A DNA stretch of 64,000 nucleotides from Micromonospora sp. C95 (GCF_018070465.1 NZ_JAGPXT010000021.1:39151-103150); one strand, 5' to 3'; shown: positions 26,151 through 34,276, counted from the first letter of the stretch. A program made the numbers and translations. Notes: generated by a model from the sequence alone, not told the origin.

Positions 26151-27272
26151 TTGCGACGTACCCTTTCCGCCCTCGGTGTGTCGGTGACCCTGCTCGCCGC
26201 CGCCGTGGCCACGCCCATGGTCGCCACGGCGAAGCCGGCCGCCGGCCCGGACCCGGCCCGCGTCGGTGACCAGCCCATCGTCATCGGCCACCGGGGCGCC
26301 AGCGGCTACCGGCCGGAGCACACCCTGGAGGCGTACCGGCTGGCGATCCGGATGGGTGCCGACTACATCGAACCGGATCTCGTCGCGACGGCCGACGGCG
26401 TGCTCGTCGCGCGGCACGAGAACGAGATCAGCGGTACGACCGACGTGGCGGCCAGGACGGAGTTCGCCGACCGTCGGACCACGAAGACCATCGACGGGGT
26501 GTCGGTGACCGGCTGGTTCACCGAGGACTTCACCCTCGCCGAACTGCGGACGCTGCGGGCCAAGGAGCGGCTGCCCCAGGTGCGGGTGACGAACACCGCG
26601 TTCGACGGCCAGTTCCAGGTGCCCACCTTCCAAGAGGTGATCGACCTGGCCCGGGTCGAGGGCCGGGCGCGCGGCCGGGTGATCGGTGTCTACCCGGAGA
26701 CCAAGCACCCGACGTACTTCGCCTCGATCGGCCTGCCGCTGGAGGAGCCGCTCGTCGAGGTGTTGCGCCGGAACAGGATGACCAAGCGTCACGCTCCGGT
26801 GATCATCCAGTCGTTCGAGACGGCGAACCTGCGGCGGCTGGACCGAATGATCGACGTCAAGTTGGCCCAGTTGCTCAACGCCGCCGGCCAGCCCTACGAC
26901 TTCACCCTGGCCGGCGACGGCCGCACGTACCGCGACCTGGCGACCCCCGCCGGCCTGCGCTGGATCTCCCGCTACGCCGACGGCGTCGGAGTGCACAAGG
27001 ACCTGATCGTGCCGCGGAACTCCGCCGGTGGCCTGCTCACCCCGACCACCCTGGTCAGGGACGCGCACCGGGAGAAGCTGATCGTGCACGCCTGGACCTT
27101 CCGAGCCGAGAACCAGTTCCTCCCGGCCGACTTCCGGATCGGCACCGACCCGAACGCCCGCGGCGACATCCAGTCCGAGTACGAGCTGTTCTACCGCCTC
27201 GGCCTCGACGGCGTCTTCACCGACCACCCCGACACCGCAGTCGCCGCCCGCGCCGCCCTACCCCGCCCCTGA
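26151..27272 (+). CDS. Secreted glycerophosphodiester phosphodiesterase
   Basis: 373 residues. The signal peptide begins LRRTLSALGVSVTLLAAAV with cleavage after ATAK or VATA. The GDPD TIM barrel is shown by VIGHRGASGYRPEHTL (catalytic His/Arg), YIEPDLVATADG (metal Glu/Asp), LVARHENEISGTTD (second His), GVYPETKHP and HAWTFRAEN. It is similar in plan to GlpQ: it releases glycerol-3-phosphate from deacylated lipids or teichoic acids outside the cell. The start is TTG 26151 with a perfect AAGGAG six bases upstream. A role in phosphate or glycerol scavenging fits, perhaps together with the phospholipase A2 at 7.2 kb. Confidence 0.92.
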   Translation: MRRTLSALGVSVTLLAAAVATPMVATAKPAAGPDPARVGDQPIVIGHRGASGYRPEHTLEAYRLAIRMGADYIEPDLVATADGVLVARHENEISGTTDVAARTEFADRRTTKTIDGVSVTGWFTEDFTLAELRTLRAKERLPQVRVTNTAFDGQFQVPTFQEVIDLARVEGRARGRVIGVYPETKHPTYFASIGLPLEEPLVEVLRRNRMTKRHAPVIIQSFETANLRRLDRMIDVKLAQLLNAAGQPYDFTLAGDGRTYRDLATPAGLRWISRYADGVGVHKDLIVPRNSAGGLLTPTTLVRDAHREKLIVHAWTFRAENQFLPADFRIGTDPNARGDIQSEYELFYRLGLDGVFTDHPDTAVAARAALPRP

Positions 27273-27374
27273 CCCCGACCGTCACACCCCACACCCGCAC
27301 CGATCGACCCGCCGTCCACCCCGGCCGGCGGGCCACCCCACCTCCACCCCCGCCCCACCCCGCCCCCGGTCTAA

Positions 27375-27432
27375 CCTGCAACTTCGGGGATACTGCTGCC
27401 TCGGGCGCTGGCGACCCTGCAACTTCGGGGAT
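27375..27432. repeat. 41-bp-period direct repeat
   Basis: CCTGCAACTTCGGGGAT occurs at 27375-27391 and 27416-27432, each followed by TGCTGCCT two bases downstream. Only two units are present. Confidence 0.7.
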
Positions 27433-27469
27433 GTTGCTGCCTGCTCCGGCGACCACCACCGTTCCCGGG

Positions 27470-27590
27470 GTGCCGATGTCGGTGGCGAGTCTGTATCCGT
27501 CGTTGCACCTCAACCTCGCTGAGTGCTACCGCGAACGGAGATCTCGAACGGGCCCGCGAGCATCTTCACCATGCGCAGGCGGGAATCGGC
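27470..27590 (+). pseudogene. Frameshifted fragment of a TPR-type protein
   Basis: One frame reads SLYPSLHLNLAECYRE up to 27535; one base later the next frame continues GDLERAREHLHHAQAGIG. Joined, these make a continuous TPR-like helix pair (C-Y-R-E-x-G-D-L-E-R-A-R-E-H-L) with one codon reduced to a single base, that is, a two-base deletion. No start or further conserved sequence lies on either side, so it is a decayed remnant. The identity as TPR rests only on the repeat pattern. Confidence 0.45.
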
Positions 27591-27810
27591 TGTTGTCATC
27601 CGAGCAGGCGAGCGCTGCCGCAGACCTACCCGCCGGGGCCGCCGTGCGCAGGATGCCGCAACTCGCGCCGTCAAGCGGGCGGGATACCCCGACATGCCGC
27701 AACCGGTGTACGACGGGTCCGGGTCGGGCGTTGTGCGGCCGACGACTCGGGTGACGTCGACCGGGCGGCGGGTGGACCCGTTGCGGGTGCTCCCCGACCG
27801 TCGACTGGTG

Positions 27811-28041
27811 CTACTCGGCCGCCGGATCGGCGACGTAGGTCCCGCGCCCAGGCTGCCCGACGATCAGATCGCGATCGTGCAGAAGGGACATCGCTCGGTA
27901 CGCGGTGTTGACGCTGACGTCGTACATGTCGGCGATCTGGCTGGTTGACGGCAGCTTGTCACCGGGCTTCAACTCGCCGCTCTTGATCTTTGCGGTGAAG
28001 TCGTTGGCGATGACCTTGTAGGGCGCGGGTGCTGTAGGCAT
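27811..28041 (-). CDS. Small GntR-family winged-helix regulator
   Basis: 76 residues, only the DNA-binding domain: YKVIANDFTAKIKSGELKPG, DKLPSTSQIADMYDVSVNTAYRA and GQPGRGTYVADP, which are the GntR winged-helix landmarks. There is no ligand domain, so it resembles the very short YtrA/plasmid-type GntR proteins. ATG 28041 has CGGAG about 9 nt upstream. It is divergent from the DivIVA-domain gene across 305 bp containing a 16-bp direct repeat, one copy of which overlaps its own ribosome-site region, suggesting autoregulation. Codon usage is less GC-biased than neighbouring core genes, in line with accessory DNA. Confidence 0.85.
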   Translation of the reverse strand: MPTAPAPYKVIANDFTAKIKSGELKPGDKLPSTSQIADMYDVSVNTAYRAMSLLHDRDLIVGQPGRGTYVADPAAE

Positions 28042-28346
28042 GGCGAAGACTCCGGTTGGTTCGGCGTCTTCGATCCTGCCCCACCTACACAAGTAACTGC
28101 AACAGGTTGTGCGCAACGCCGTTACTCAGGGCTCGACTAGCTCCAGATACTGGTGTAGGTTTCCATCTGTCCGGCTCCGGTTGGTTCGGCAAACCCTCGG
28201 AGGCGGACCTGAAGTGGGCTCCGGGGCCGTACCGCCGACAAGGGCTGCGGTCACGGGGTCGGCGGCCCGGCCGGCGTTCCCCCTTTCCGGCGGCCGGGCC
28301 GCCTCCAGCCATGCGGCCGGCGTGACCCGGCGTTGAGGAGGTTCAG
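28042..28346. promoter_or_regulatory. Divergent control region between the GntR and DivIVA-domain genes
   Basis: The region contains the direct repeat CTCCGGTTGGTTCGGC at 28050-28065 and 28175-28190, and an inverted pair GTAAC (28093-28097)/GTTAC (28121-28125) enclosing GCAACAGGTTGTGC. These are candidate GntR operators. The second half (28225-28330) is C/G-rich without clear signals until GAGGAGG (28335-28341) before GTG 28347. Confidence 0.5.
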
Positions 28347-28820
28347 GTGCGCAACGTGATCGACCTGTTTCGCCCAAGGAGAGACCGACGAACCCCGAAC
28401 GACGGAGCGTCCACGGCAATTTTTCGATCACCGAACGGCGCAACACCGTCGGGGGGTGGACCTTCACCGATAGGCAGGTTGGTGCCGCGTGGCGGGCCTC
28501 CGCCAAACGGCGTGCCGCCATCGAGCGGCGGTCGGCCGCAGAGGGGCGGGCCGTCACCGAGTAGCGGTCGCTTGCCGAACGGCGGCTGGTATCGGTCGGC
28601 GTCGTGCCGGTCGTTGACCGTGGGGCAGATTCGGGACCGGCAGTTCCGGTCGGTACGACGGGGATGCGATCCGGAGGAGGTGCACGCCTTCCTGAGTCGG
28701 GTCGCCGGTGAGCTGGCCGCCGCCCGGCGGGAACTGGTGCTGGTCGCCGAGGAGAACGCGCGGATCAAGCGGGCGCTACGCAGCTGGCAGGCGCGGTTCA
28801 CGCCGGGGATGCGGCGGTGA
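28347..28820 (+). CDS. DivIVA-domain protein, N-terminal part probably frameshifted
   Basis: 157 residues. The C-terminal half (about 88-150) is a DivIVA-type membrane-curvature module: SLTVGQIRDRQFRSVRRGCD, PEEVHAFLSRVAGELAA, then a coiled segment EENARIKRALRSW. Residues 10-75 read as Pro/Gly-rich low complexity, but the same DNA read two bases on (28373-28563) gives a protein-like sequence with SITERRNTVGGWTF and DRQVGAAWRASAKRRAAIE and a higher GC3 (about 51 of 63 codons versus 39 of 63 by hand count). That second frame has no start codon and ends at a TAG (28561-28563). The likely history is a pair of compensating frameshifts. Start GTG 28347 has GAGGAGG upstream. Confidence 0.7.
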   Translation: MRNVIDLFRPRRDRRTPNDGASTAIFRSPNGATPSGGGPSPIGRLVPRGGPPPNGVPPSSGGRPQRGGPSPSSGRLPNGGWYRSASCRSLTVGQIRDRQFRSVRRGCDPEEVHAFLSRVAGELAAARRELVLVAEENARIKRALRSWQARFTPGMRR

Positions 28821-29062
28821 GCGCCGACCGCTTCGTGGTGCATCTGCCGGTGCGGGTCCGGGACGTCGCCGCCGCGAAACGGTTCGCCCGGACGGTCACC
28901 CCGGCGCTGAGTTCCTTCGGGAACATCGAGACGGCCGGGACGACCGTCTCGGCGGAGGACAAACAGGGCGTACGCCATTGGGTCTGCTGTGACCAGCCGC
29001 TAGACGGCGGCAGGCGGTGTGCCCGCGACGCCGATCACGACGGACCCTGCCGCCCGCGCTGA
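28817..29062 (+). CDS. Small Cys/His-rich protein of unknown function
   Basis: 81 residues, starting at GTG 28817 and overlapping the DivIVA stop as GTGA, so the two are translationally coupled. The first 55 residues form a small alpha/beta unit (RFVVHLPVRVRDVAAAKRFA, FGNIETAGTTV). The last 25 hold CC-x4-L-x3-RRC-x5-HDGPC, a pattern like small zinc knuckles seen in actinobacterial and phage proteins (C..PL..G..C.....H.G.C). I do not recognise a named family. The GntR-DivIVA-small-protein grouping suggests a mobile accessory module, but no integrase or replication gene accompanies it. Confidence 0.7.
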   Translation: MSADRFVVHLPVRVRDVAAAKRFARTVTPALSSFGNIETAGTTVSAEDKQGVRHWVCCDQPLDGGRRCARDADHDGPCRPR

Positions 29063-29236
29063 GCGGGGCCCGGGAGATCGGTCCCGGCTGGCCGACCCGA
29101 GCGTGGGGGTGGGCGACACATCGTCAGGGAGGGAGCTCCTGTCGCATCGGCCGGCCGGCACCACGTGGCCGTCGATGCTGTAACCCGAGCCCACCCGACC
29201 CCTGTTACTTGTGTGTTTCAACCACATGGCCCGTGG

Positions 29237-29246
29237 GTGACGTCAC
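29237..29246. promoter_or_regulatory. Perfect palindrome GTGACGTCAC upstream of the Liv-type operon
   Basis: A 10-bp perfect palindrome lies 67 bp before ATG 29304, with a TAAGGT (29267-29272) that could be the -10 box of the operon. It is a candidate operator; the regulator is not identified. Confidence 0.4.
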
Positions 29247-29303
29247 TTCTAGCGTGAGCCGACACATAAGGTTCCTTCCTCTGAGTCCTCACGTGGAGTC
29301 GCA

Positions 29304-30509
29304 ATGACGGTCCGGACGACACGGCGGGTGTTCATCTCCGCCGCCACGATGATGGCCGCGGCGATCGCCGCCACGGCCTGTGGCAGCCCCCAGGACACCG
29401 CCAACGGTGGCGGCGACAGCGCCGCGCCGGTGAAGGTTGGTCTGGTCTACTCCCAGTCGGGAGCGCTGGCCAGTTACGGAAAGCAGTACATCGAGGGGTT
29501 CAGGGCCGGCCTGGACTTCGCCACCAACGGCACCAACAAGGTCGGTGACCGGGCGATCGAGATCACCGAGGTCGACGACGCGGGTGACCCGGCGAAGGCG
29601 GTCTCCGCGGCCAAGGACCTGATCGGCAAGGGCAACAAGATCATCGCCGGATCGACGGCCTCGGGAGTGGCGCTCCAGGTGGCCCCGATCGCCGCGCAGA
29701 ACAAGGTGCTGTTCATCTCCGGCCCGGCCGCCACCGACGCGGTGACCGGCGCGAACAAGTACACGTTCCGCTCCGGCCGGCAGTCGTACCAGGACGTGGT
29801 GACCGCGAAGTCGTTCATCGGCGACCCGGCCGGCAAGAAGGTCGTGGTGTTCGCCCAGGACGGCGCCTTCGGTGACGCCAACGAGGCCGCGGTCAAGGCC
29901 GTCATCGGCGGAGCCGGCGCGAGCGTCAGCGCCGTCCGGGCACCGGCCAGCGCGACCGAGTTCACCCCGTTCGCCAGCCAGATCAAGTCCGCCAAGCCGG
30001 ACCTGCTCTTCGTCGCCTGGGCCGGCACCACCGCCCCGGCCATGTGGCAGACCCTGGACCAGCAGGGCGTGCTGAGTTCCACCACGGTCGTCACCGGTCT
30101 GGACATCCGCGCCTCCTGGCCGACCTTCGGCGCGGCCGGCAGCAAGATCTCCTTCCTGTCGCACTACTTCGACGGCGCCAGCGACACCGAGGCGGCCAAG
30201 GCCGCCAAGGCGAAGGTCCCCGGCGGCACGCTCGACCTGTTCCACCCGGACGGCTTCGCCGCCGCCCAGATGGTGGTCCGCGCCGTGGCCGAGGGTGGCG
30301 ACGACGTCGAGAAGATGGTCACCGCGCTGGAGGGCTGGAGCTTCGAGAGCGTCAAGGGCAGCATGACCATCCGCGCCGAGGACCACGCGCTGCTCCAGCC
30401 GATGTACCAGGCGAGCCTGACCGGCAGCGGCGACACCTTCACCGCGACCGCTCAGAAGGCGCTCACCGCCGACGAGACCGCACCGCCGGTCCAGGCGATG
30501 AAGGGCTGA
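29304..30509 (+). CDS. ABC-importer substrate-binding lipoprotein (Liv type)
   Basis: 401 residues. The N-terminus TVRTTRRVFISAA resembles a twin-arginine signal, and AATACGS is a lipobox, so the protein should be a Tat-exported lipoprotein. The mature part is a type 1 periplasmic-binding fold: KVGLVYSQSGALASYGKQYIEG, DDAGDPAKAV, LIGKGNKIIAGSTASGVAL, AQDGAFGDA and FHPDGFAAAQMVVRAV. The family binds branched-chain amino acids, amides, urea or aromatic compounds; the ligand is not predictable here. GGAG lies about 8 nt before ATG 29304. It is the first gene of a five-gene importer operon with tight spacing. Confidence 0.93.
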   Translation: MTVRTTRRVFISAATMMAAAIAATACGSPQDTANGGGDSAAPVKVGLVYSQSGALASYGKQYIEGFRAGLDFATNGTNKVGDRAIEITEVDDAGDPAKAVSAAKDLIGKGNKIIAGSTASGVALQVAPIAAQNKVLFISGPAATDAVTGANKYTFRSGRQSYQDVVTAKSFIGDPAGKKVVVFAQDGAFGDANEAAVKAVIGGAGASVSAVRAPASATEFTPFASQIKSAKPDLLFVAWAGTTAPAMWQTLDQQGVLSSTTVVTGLDIRASWPTFGAAGSKISFLSHYFDGASDTEAAKAAKAKVPGGTLDLFHPDGFAAAQMVVRAVAEGGDDVEKMVTALEGWSFESVKGSMTIRAEDHALLQPMYQASLTGSGDTFTATAQKALTADETAPPVQAMKG

Positions 30510-30515
30510 CCAAAG

Positions 30516-31259
30516 ATGCTCGCCACCCGCGGTCTGACCTGGCGGATCGGTGAGGTCTCCATCGTCGACTCCGTCTACCTGGACCTGGCACCCGGGGAGT
30601 TCCTCGGCGTGATCGGCCCCAACGGCGCCGGCAAGACCTCGCTGTTCAACCTGATCACCGGCCTGCGCCGGGCCACCGAAGGTCGGGTGACCCTGGACGG
30701 ACAGGACATCTCCGACCTGCCGCCGTATCGGCGGGCCCGCCTGGGCCTGGGCCGTACCTTCCAGGCGTCCTCGGTGTTCGGCTCGCTGAGCGTGCGGGAG
30801 AACGTCCGGCTCGCCGTGCAGGCACACCGCGGGGGTTCGCTCAAGTTGTGGCGGCGGGCGGCGGCCGACCGGGAGGTCGCCGCCGCCGCCGACGCGGCAC
30901 TCGACCGGGTCGGCCTGGCCCACCGGGGTACGGCGCTGGCGGGCACCCTCGCCCACGGCGAGAAGCGGAAGCTGGAGATCGCCCTGCTGCTGGCCGGTGA
31001 GCCACGGGTCATGCTGCTCGACGAACCGATGGCCGGGGTCAGCGCCGAGGACGTGCCGGAACTGGTCCAGGTGATCCGTTCGTTGACCGGCGACAGCGGC
31101 CGGGCGGTGCTGATGGTGGAGCACCACATGGACGTGATCCTCGAACTGGCCGACCGGATCGCCGTGATGCACCACGGCGCGCTGCTGGCCTGCGACACAC
31201 CGGAGACGGTGATGGCCAACCCGACCGTACAAGAGGCCTACCTCGGGGAGTCGCTGTGA
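30516..31259 (+). CDS. LivG-type ABC transporter ATPase
   Basis: 247 residues. Walker A is GPNGAGKTSLFN, signature LAHGEKRKLEIAL (LSxGQ replaced by LAHGE, as is common in LivG), Walker B VMLLDEPMAGV, and switch His MVEHHMDV. It powers import with its LivF partner. It begins six bases after the binding-protein stop, at ATG 30516, whose ribosome site must lie in the end of that gene. Context fixes the role as the first of two ATPases of the importer. Confidence 0.93.
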   Translation: MLATRGLTWRIGEVSIVDSVYLDLAPGEFLGVIGPNGAGKTSLFNLITGLRRATEGRVTLDGQDISDLPPYRRARLGLGRTFQASSVFGSLSVRENVRLAVQAHRGGSLKLWRRAAADREVAAAADAALDRVGLAHRGTALAGTLAHGEKRKLEIALLLAGEPRVMLLDEPMAGVSAEDVPELVQVIRSLTGDSGRAVLMVEHHMDVILELADRIAVMHHGALLACDTPETVMANPTVQEAYLGESL

Positions 31260-32080
31260 GCGAACCCGTATTGACCGTGGAGAACCTGTCGGTCCGGATC
31301 GCCGGGCTGCACATCCTCCAGGGCGTGTCGTTCACGGTCGCGCCGACCGGGGTCACCGTGCTGCTCGGCCGCAACGGGGTCGGCAAGACCACCACGCTGC
31401 GCGCCGTCGTGGGGCTGACCCCACGTAACGGGGAGGTGCGCGGCACCGTCCGGATGGGTGCCCAGAGCCTGCTGTCCCAGCGGACCCACCGCCTGGTCCG
31501 CGGCGGGCTCGGCTATGTGCCGGAGGACCGCTGCGTCTTCGCCGGACTCACCGTCGCGGAGAACCTGCGGCTCGCCGAGCGGCGCGGTACCCGCCCGGCG
31601 TACGACCGGGTGTTCGCGCTCTTTCCCGAGCTGGACCGGCGTTCCCGGCAGCGGGCCGGCTCGCTCTCCGGCGGGCAGCAGCAGATGCTCGCCATCGGCC
31701 GGGTGCTGCTCAACGACAACCGACTGCTGCTTGTCGACGAGCCGACCAAGGGGCTGGCGCCGAAGGTGGTGACCGAGGTGGCCGAGGTACTGGAACGGGT
31801 CGCGGAGTCCGTGCCGGTGCTGCTGGTCGAGCAGAACCTCGCGGTGGTCCGGCGGCTGGCCCGCGACGCGGTGGTGCTCGCCGCCGGCCGGGTCGCCTGG
31901 GCCGGTGACGCCCAGGAGTTGCTGTTGGAGACCGCGCTGACCCGGTCCCTGCTCGGCGTCGGCTCGGCCGAGGGCCACCAGCCCGCCGGGCCGGCGACCG
32001 ACCAGCCCGTTGGATCGGCCACCGACCGCGTCGCCGGTCGTCGGGCCGCCGCCGCGTCGGCCCCGGAGGACGGTAGCTGA
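31256..32080 (+). CDS. LivF-type ABC transporter ATPase
   Basis: 274 residues. Walker A GRNGVGKTTTLRA, signature LSGGQQQMLAIGRVL, Walker B LLLVDEPTKGLAP, switch region LLVEQNLAVV. GTG 31256 overlaps the LivG stop (GTGA). The C-terminal 40 residues (EGHQPAGPATDQPVG.. to the stop) form an Ala/Pro/Thr-rich extension beyond the usual LivF length of about 235 residues; it is probably disordered. Otherwise a canonical second ATPase of the importer. Confidence 0.93.
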   Translation: MSEPVLTVENLSVRIAGLHILQGVSFTVAPTGVTVLLGRNGVGKTTTLRAVVGLTPRNGEVRGTVRMGAQSLLSQRTHRLVRGGLGYVPEDRCVFAGLTVAENLRLAERRGTRPAYDRVFALFPELDRRSRQRAGSLSGGQQQMLAIGRVLLNDNRLLLVDEPTKGLAPKVVTEVAEVLERVAESVPVLLVEQNLAVVRRLARDAVVLAAGRVAWAGDAQELLLETALTRSLLGVGSAEGHQPAGPATDQPVGSATDRVAGRRAAAASAPEDGS

Positions 32081-32970
32081 TGGACGCGATCATTCTGTTG
32101 ACGCTCACCGGTCTCGGCCTGGCCGCTCTGTACTTCCTGGTCGCCTCCGGACTGTCGCTGGTCTTCGGCCTGGCCGACGTGCTCAACTTCGCCCACGGGC
32201 TCTTCCTCGGCGTCGGCGCGTACGCCACCTGGTGGGCGGCGGGGAACCTGCCCGGCGCCGGGCCGGACGGCCTCGGCTTCGTGGTCGCGGTCGCCTTCGG
32301 GGTGGCCGCCGGCACGCTGATGGCGGTGCTCGTCGAGCTGGTGCTGATCCGGCCGCTCTACTCGCGCACCATCGAGCAGGTGCTGGTCACCGTCGGTCTC
32401 TCGCTGGCCGGCGTGGCGTTGTTGCAGGCCACCTGGGGTGCCGACGCCCGACCGTTCCCGCGCCCGGCCTGGACCCGCGAGGTGACCTCGATATTCGGTG
32501 CGCAGGTGCCCAACGGGGGGCTGCTGCTCATCGTCGCGGCGACGCTGGTACTCGGCGCGATCCTCGCCTTCCTCCGCTGGACCCGCTACGGCCTGATCAT
32601 CCGGGCCGGGGTGGAGAACCGGGAGATGGTGACCGCGCTGGGCATCGACGTACGCAAGGCGTTCACCCTGGTCTTCGCCATCGGCGGGGCCGCGGCGGCG
32701 TTGGCCGGGGCGCTGGGCAGCGTCTACTTCGGCACCGTCTCGCCGCAGCAGGGCGGCTCGCTGCTGATCTTCGCGTTCATCGTGGTGGTCATCGGCGGCA
32801 TGGGCTCGGTCGTCGGGTCCGCGTACGCGGCGGTCGCGGTCGGGCTGCTGCAACAGTTCGTCAACTACTACGGCACCTCCGGGCTGGGTGACATCTGCGT
32901 GGTGGCGCTGCTGGCCGTGGTGCTGCTGCTGCGCCCGCAGGGCATCGCCGGGAAGGCGGTTACGGCATGA
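32080..32970 (+). CDS. LivH-type ABC permease
   Basis: 296 residues, about eight membrane helices. LivH landmarks: YFLVASGLSLVFGLADVLNFAHG near the N-terminus, IRAGVENREMVTALGID as the coupling loop contacting the ATPase, and FAFIVVVIGGMGSVVGS. It starts at ATG 32080, sharing the A of the previous TGA (TGATG), so it is coupled to the LivF gene. It forms the translocation pore with the following permease. Confidence 0.94.
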   Translation: MDAIILLTLTGLGLAALYFLVASGLSLVFGLADVLNFAHGLFLGVGAYATWWAAGNLPGAGPDGLGFVVAVAFGVAAGTLMAVLVELVLIRPLYSRTIEQVLVTVGLSLAGVALLQATWGADARPFPRPAWTREVTSIFGAQVPNGGLLLIVAATLVLGAILAFLRWTRYGLIIRAGVENREMVTALGIDVRKAFTLVFAIGGAAAALAGALGSVYFGTVSPQQGGSLLIFAFIVVVIGGMGSVVGSAYAAVAVGLLQQFVNYYGTSGLGDICVVALLAVVLLLRPQGIAGKAVTA

Positions 32971-34097
32971 CCGAGGTCAAGAGTCCCGAGGTTTCGGCAC
33001 CTCCGGCGGCGGTGCCCGACGAGTTGACCGAGCAACCGGGCCGTTGGGGCCGGCTCCGCCCGTTCCTGCCGCTTGTCGCACTGGTGGTGGCGCTGATCCT
33101 GCCGTACTCGACGCTGCACCTGCCGGGCATCTTCGAGGGCGCGCTGAACTCGCCGGGCACCCTGCAACTGCTCGCCGTGTGTCTGGTCTTCGGCGGTCTG
33201 GCGGCCGGTTACGACCTGCTGTTCGGGCGCACCGGGATGCTCTCCTTCGGCCACGCCCTCTACTTCGCCGCCGGTGTCTACGGCACCGACATCCTGATCA
33301 CCCGGGCCGGGCTGCCGCTGTGGCAGGCCGCGCCGCTGGCCATCGTCGGCGGCACGATTCTCGCCGGGCTGCTCGGTGCGGTGGCGCTGCGTACGGTCGG
33401 CATCGCCTTCGCCATGGTGACGCTGGCGTTCGCGCAGGTCGGGGCGATCCTGGTGGCCCGGGACTTCGGTGGGCTCACCGGTGGTGAGGAGGGGCTGCCG
33501 CTGGACGTGGCCGGGCTGCCGGACGGGCTGGTGGGGGTCACCAACACGGTGAACCTGTACTGGTTGGCGCTGGCCTATCTCGTGGTGGTGGTGTTCGTGG
33601 TGCACCGGGTCAGCGGCTCGCCGACCGGCCGGGTGCTGGCCGGGCTGCGCGACGACGAGCGCCGCATCGGTGTGCTCGGGTTGGATCCGTACCGGTTCAA
33701 GCTTGTCGCCTTCACCCTGGCCGGAGGTCTGGCGTCGGCCGGCGGGGTGGTCTACTGCCTGATCGTCGGCGGTGCCTCGCCGCACATCACCAGCAGCGAG
33801 CTGACCCTGTCCCTGCTGGTGATGGTGGTCCTCGGCGGGCCGGGCACCCGGTGGGGCCCGGTGCTGGGCGGCATCCTCTACATGTACCTCGACCACCGAC
33901 TGGTGTCCTTCGGCACCTCCGACGCGGTGAACGCGCTGCCGGCGTTCCTCAGCCGGCCGCTGTCCCAGCCGCTGTTCGTGCTCGGCACGGTCTTCATCCT
34001 GGCCGTCTACTTCTTCCCCGGCGGCCTGGCCAGCCTCGCGCCCCGGCTGGCCCTGCTCCGCGACTCCCTGCGCCCCGGCTCCCGGCAGCAAGGTTGA
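32967..34097 (+). CDS. LivM-type ABC permease
   Basis: 376 residues. A 30-residue hydrophilic N-terminus is followed by about ten membrane helices. LivM features: GYDLLFGRTGMLSFGHALYF, the coupling loop LAGLRDDERRIGVLGLDPYR, and LLVMVVLGGPGTRWGPVLGG. ATG 32967 overlaps the LivH stop (ATGA). It is the last gene of the importer operon; a GGGACGGCAC hairpin 14 bp beyond its stop closes the unit. Confidence 0.94.
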   Translation: MTEVKSPEVSAPPAAVPDELTEQPGRWGRLRPFLPLVALVVALILPYSTLHLPGIFEGALNSPGTLQLLAVCLVFGGLAAGYDLLFGRTGMLSFGHALYFAAGVYGTDILITRAGLPLWQAAPLAIVGGTILAGLLGAVALRTVGIAFAMVTLAFAQVGAILVARDFGGLTGGEEGLPLDVAGLPDGLVGVTNTVNLYWLALAYLVVVVFVVHRVSGSPTGRVLAGLRDDERRIGVLGLDPYRFKLVAFTLAGGLASAGGVVYCLIVGGASPHITSSELTLSLLVMVVLGGPGTRWGPVLGGILYMYLDHRLVSFGTSDAVNALPAFLSRPLSQPLFVLGTVFILAVYFFPGGLASLAPRLALLRDSLRPGSRQQG

Positions 34098-34110
34098 TCA
34101 CCAGGTCGGC

Positions 34111-34137
34111 GGGACGGCACGGACGGCGTGCCGTCCC
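34111..34137 (+). terminator. Terminator hairpin of the Liv-type operon
   Basis: Ten-bp perfect stem GGGACGGCAC, 7-nt loop, complement, followed by CCC; it begins 14 bp after the LivM stop. Confidence 0.75.
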
Positions 34138-34276
34138 CCCGCGCTAGCCTCATGATCGGTGGCCGGACCGGCGCTCTTGGTCCGGCCAGCCGCGCATCCG
34201 GCTGGTCACCGCTACGGCACAGCGGTGGCGGGTCCGGCCGGGCACGTGCGGGACAAGCAGCGACGGGAAGGATGTC

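Larger units (their letters stand above)
27273..27810. other. 538-bp region without intact gene: direct repeat and gene remnant
   Basis: After the phosphodiesterase there is a C-rich stretch, then two copies of a 17-mer (CCTGCAACTTCGGGGAT at 27375-27391 and 27416-27432; 41-bp period), each followed by a TGCTGCCT variant, then the TPR fragment at 27470-27590. The remainder to 27810 has no coding frame I trust. Confidence 0.6.

Noticed and set aside
27273..29303. The 27.3-29.3 kb stretch as an integrated mobile element
   Set aside because: No integrase, replication or transfer gene, no tRNA, and no flanking direct repeats that look like attachment sites; only composition and odd gene content suggest it.
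29289..31232. Long open frame on the minus strand (about 647 codons) opposite the Liv genes, and similar long antisense frames at 9427-11898 and 15737-18007
   Set aside because: They mirror genes with clear motifs on the other strand, encode low-complexity Arg/Gly/His-rich sequence and arise from high GC at third positions.
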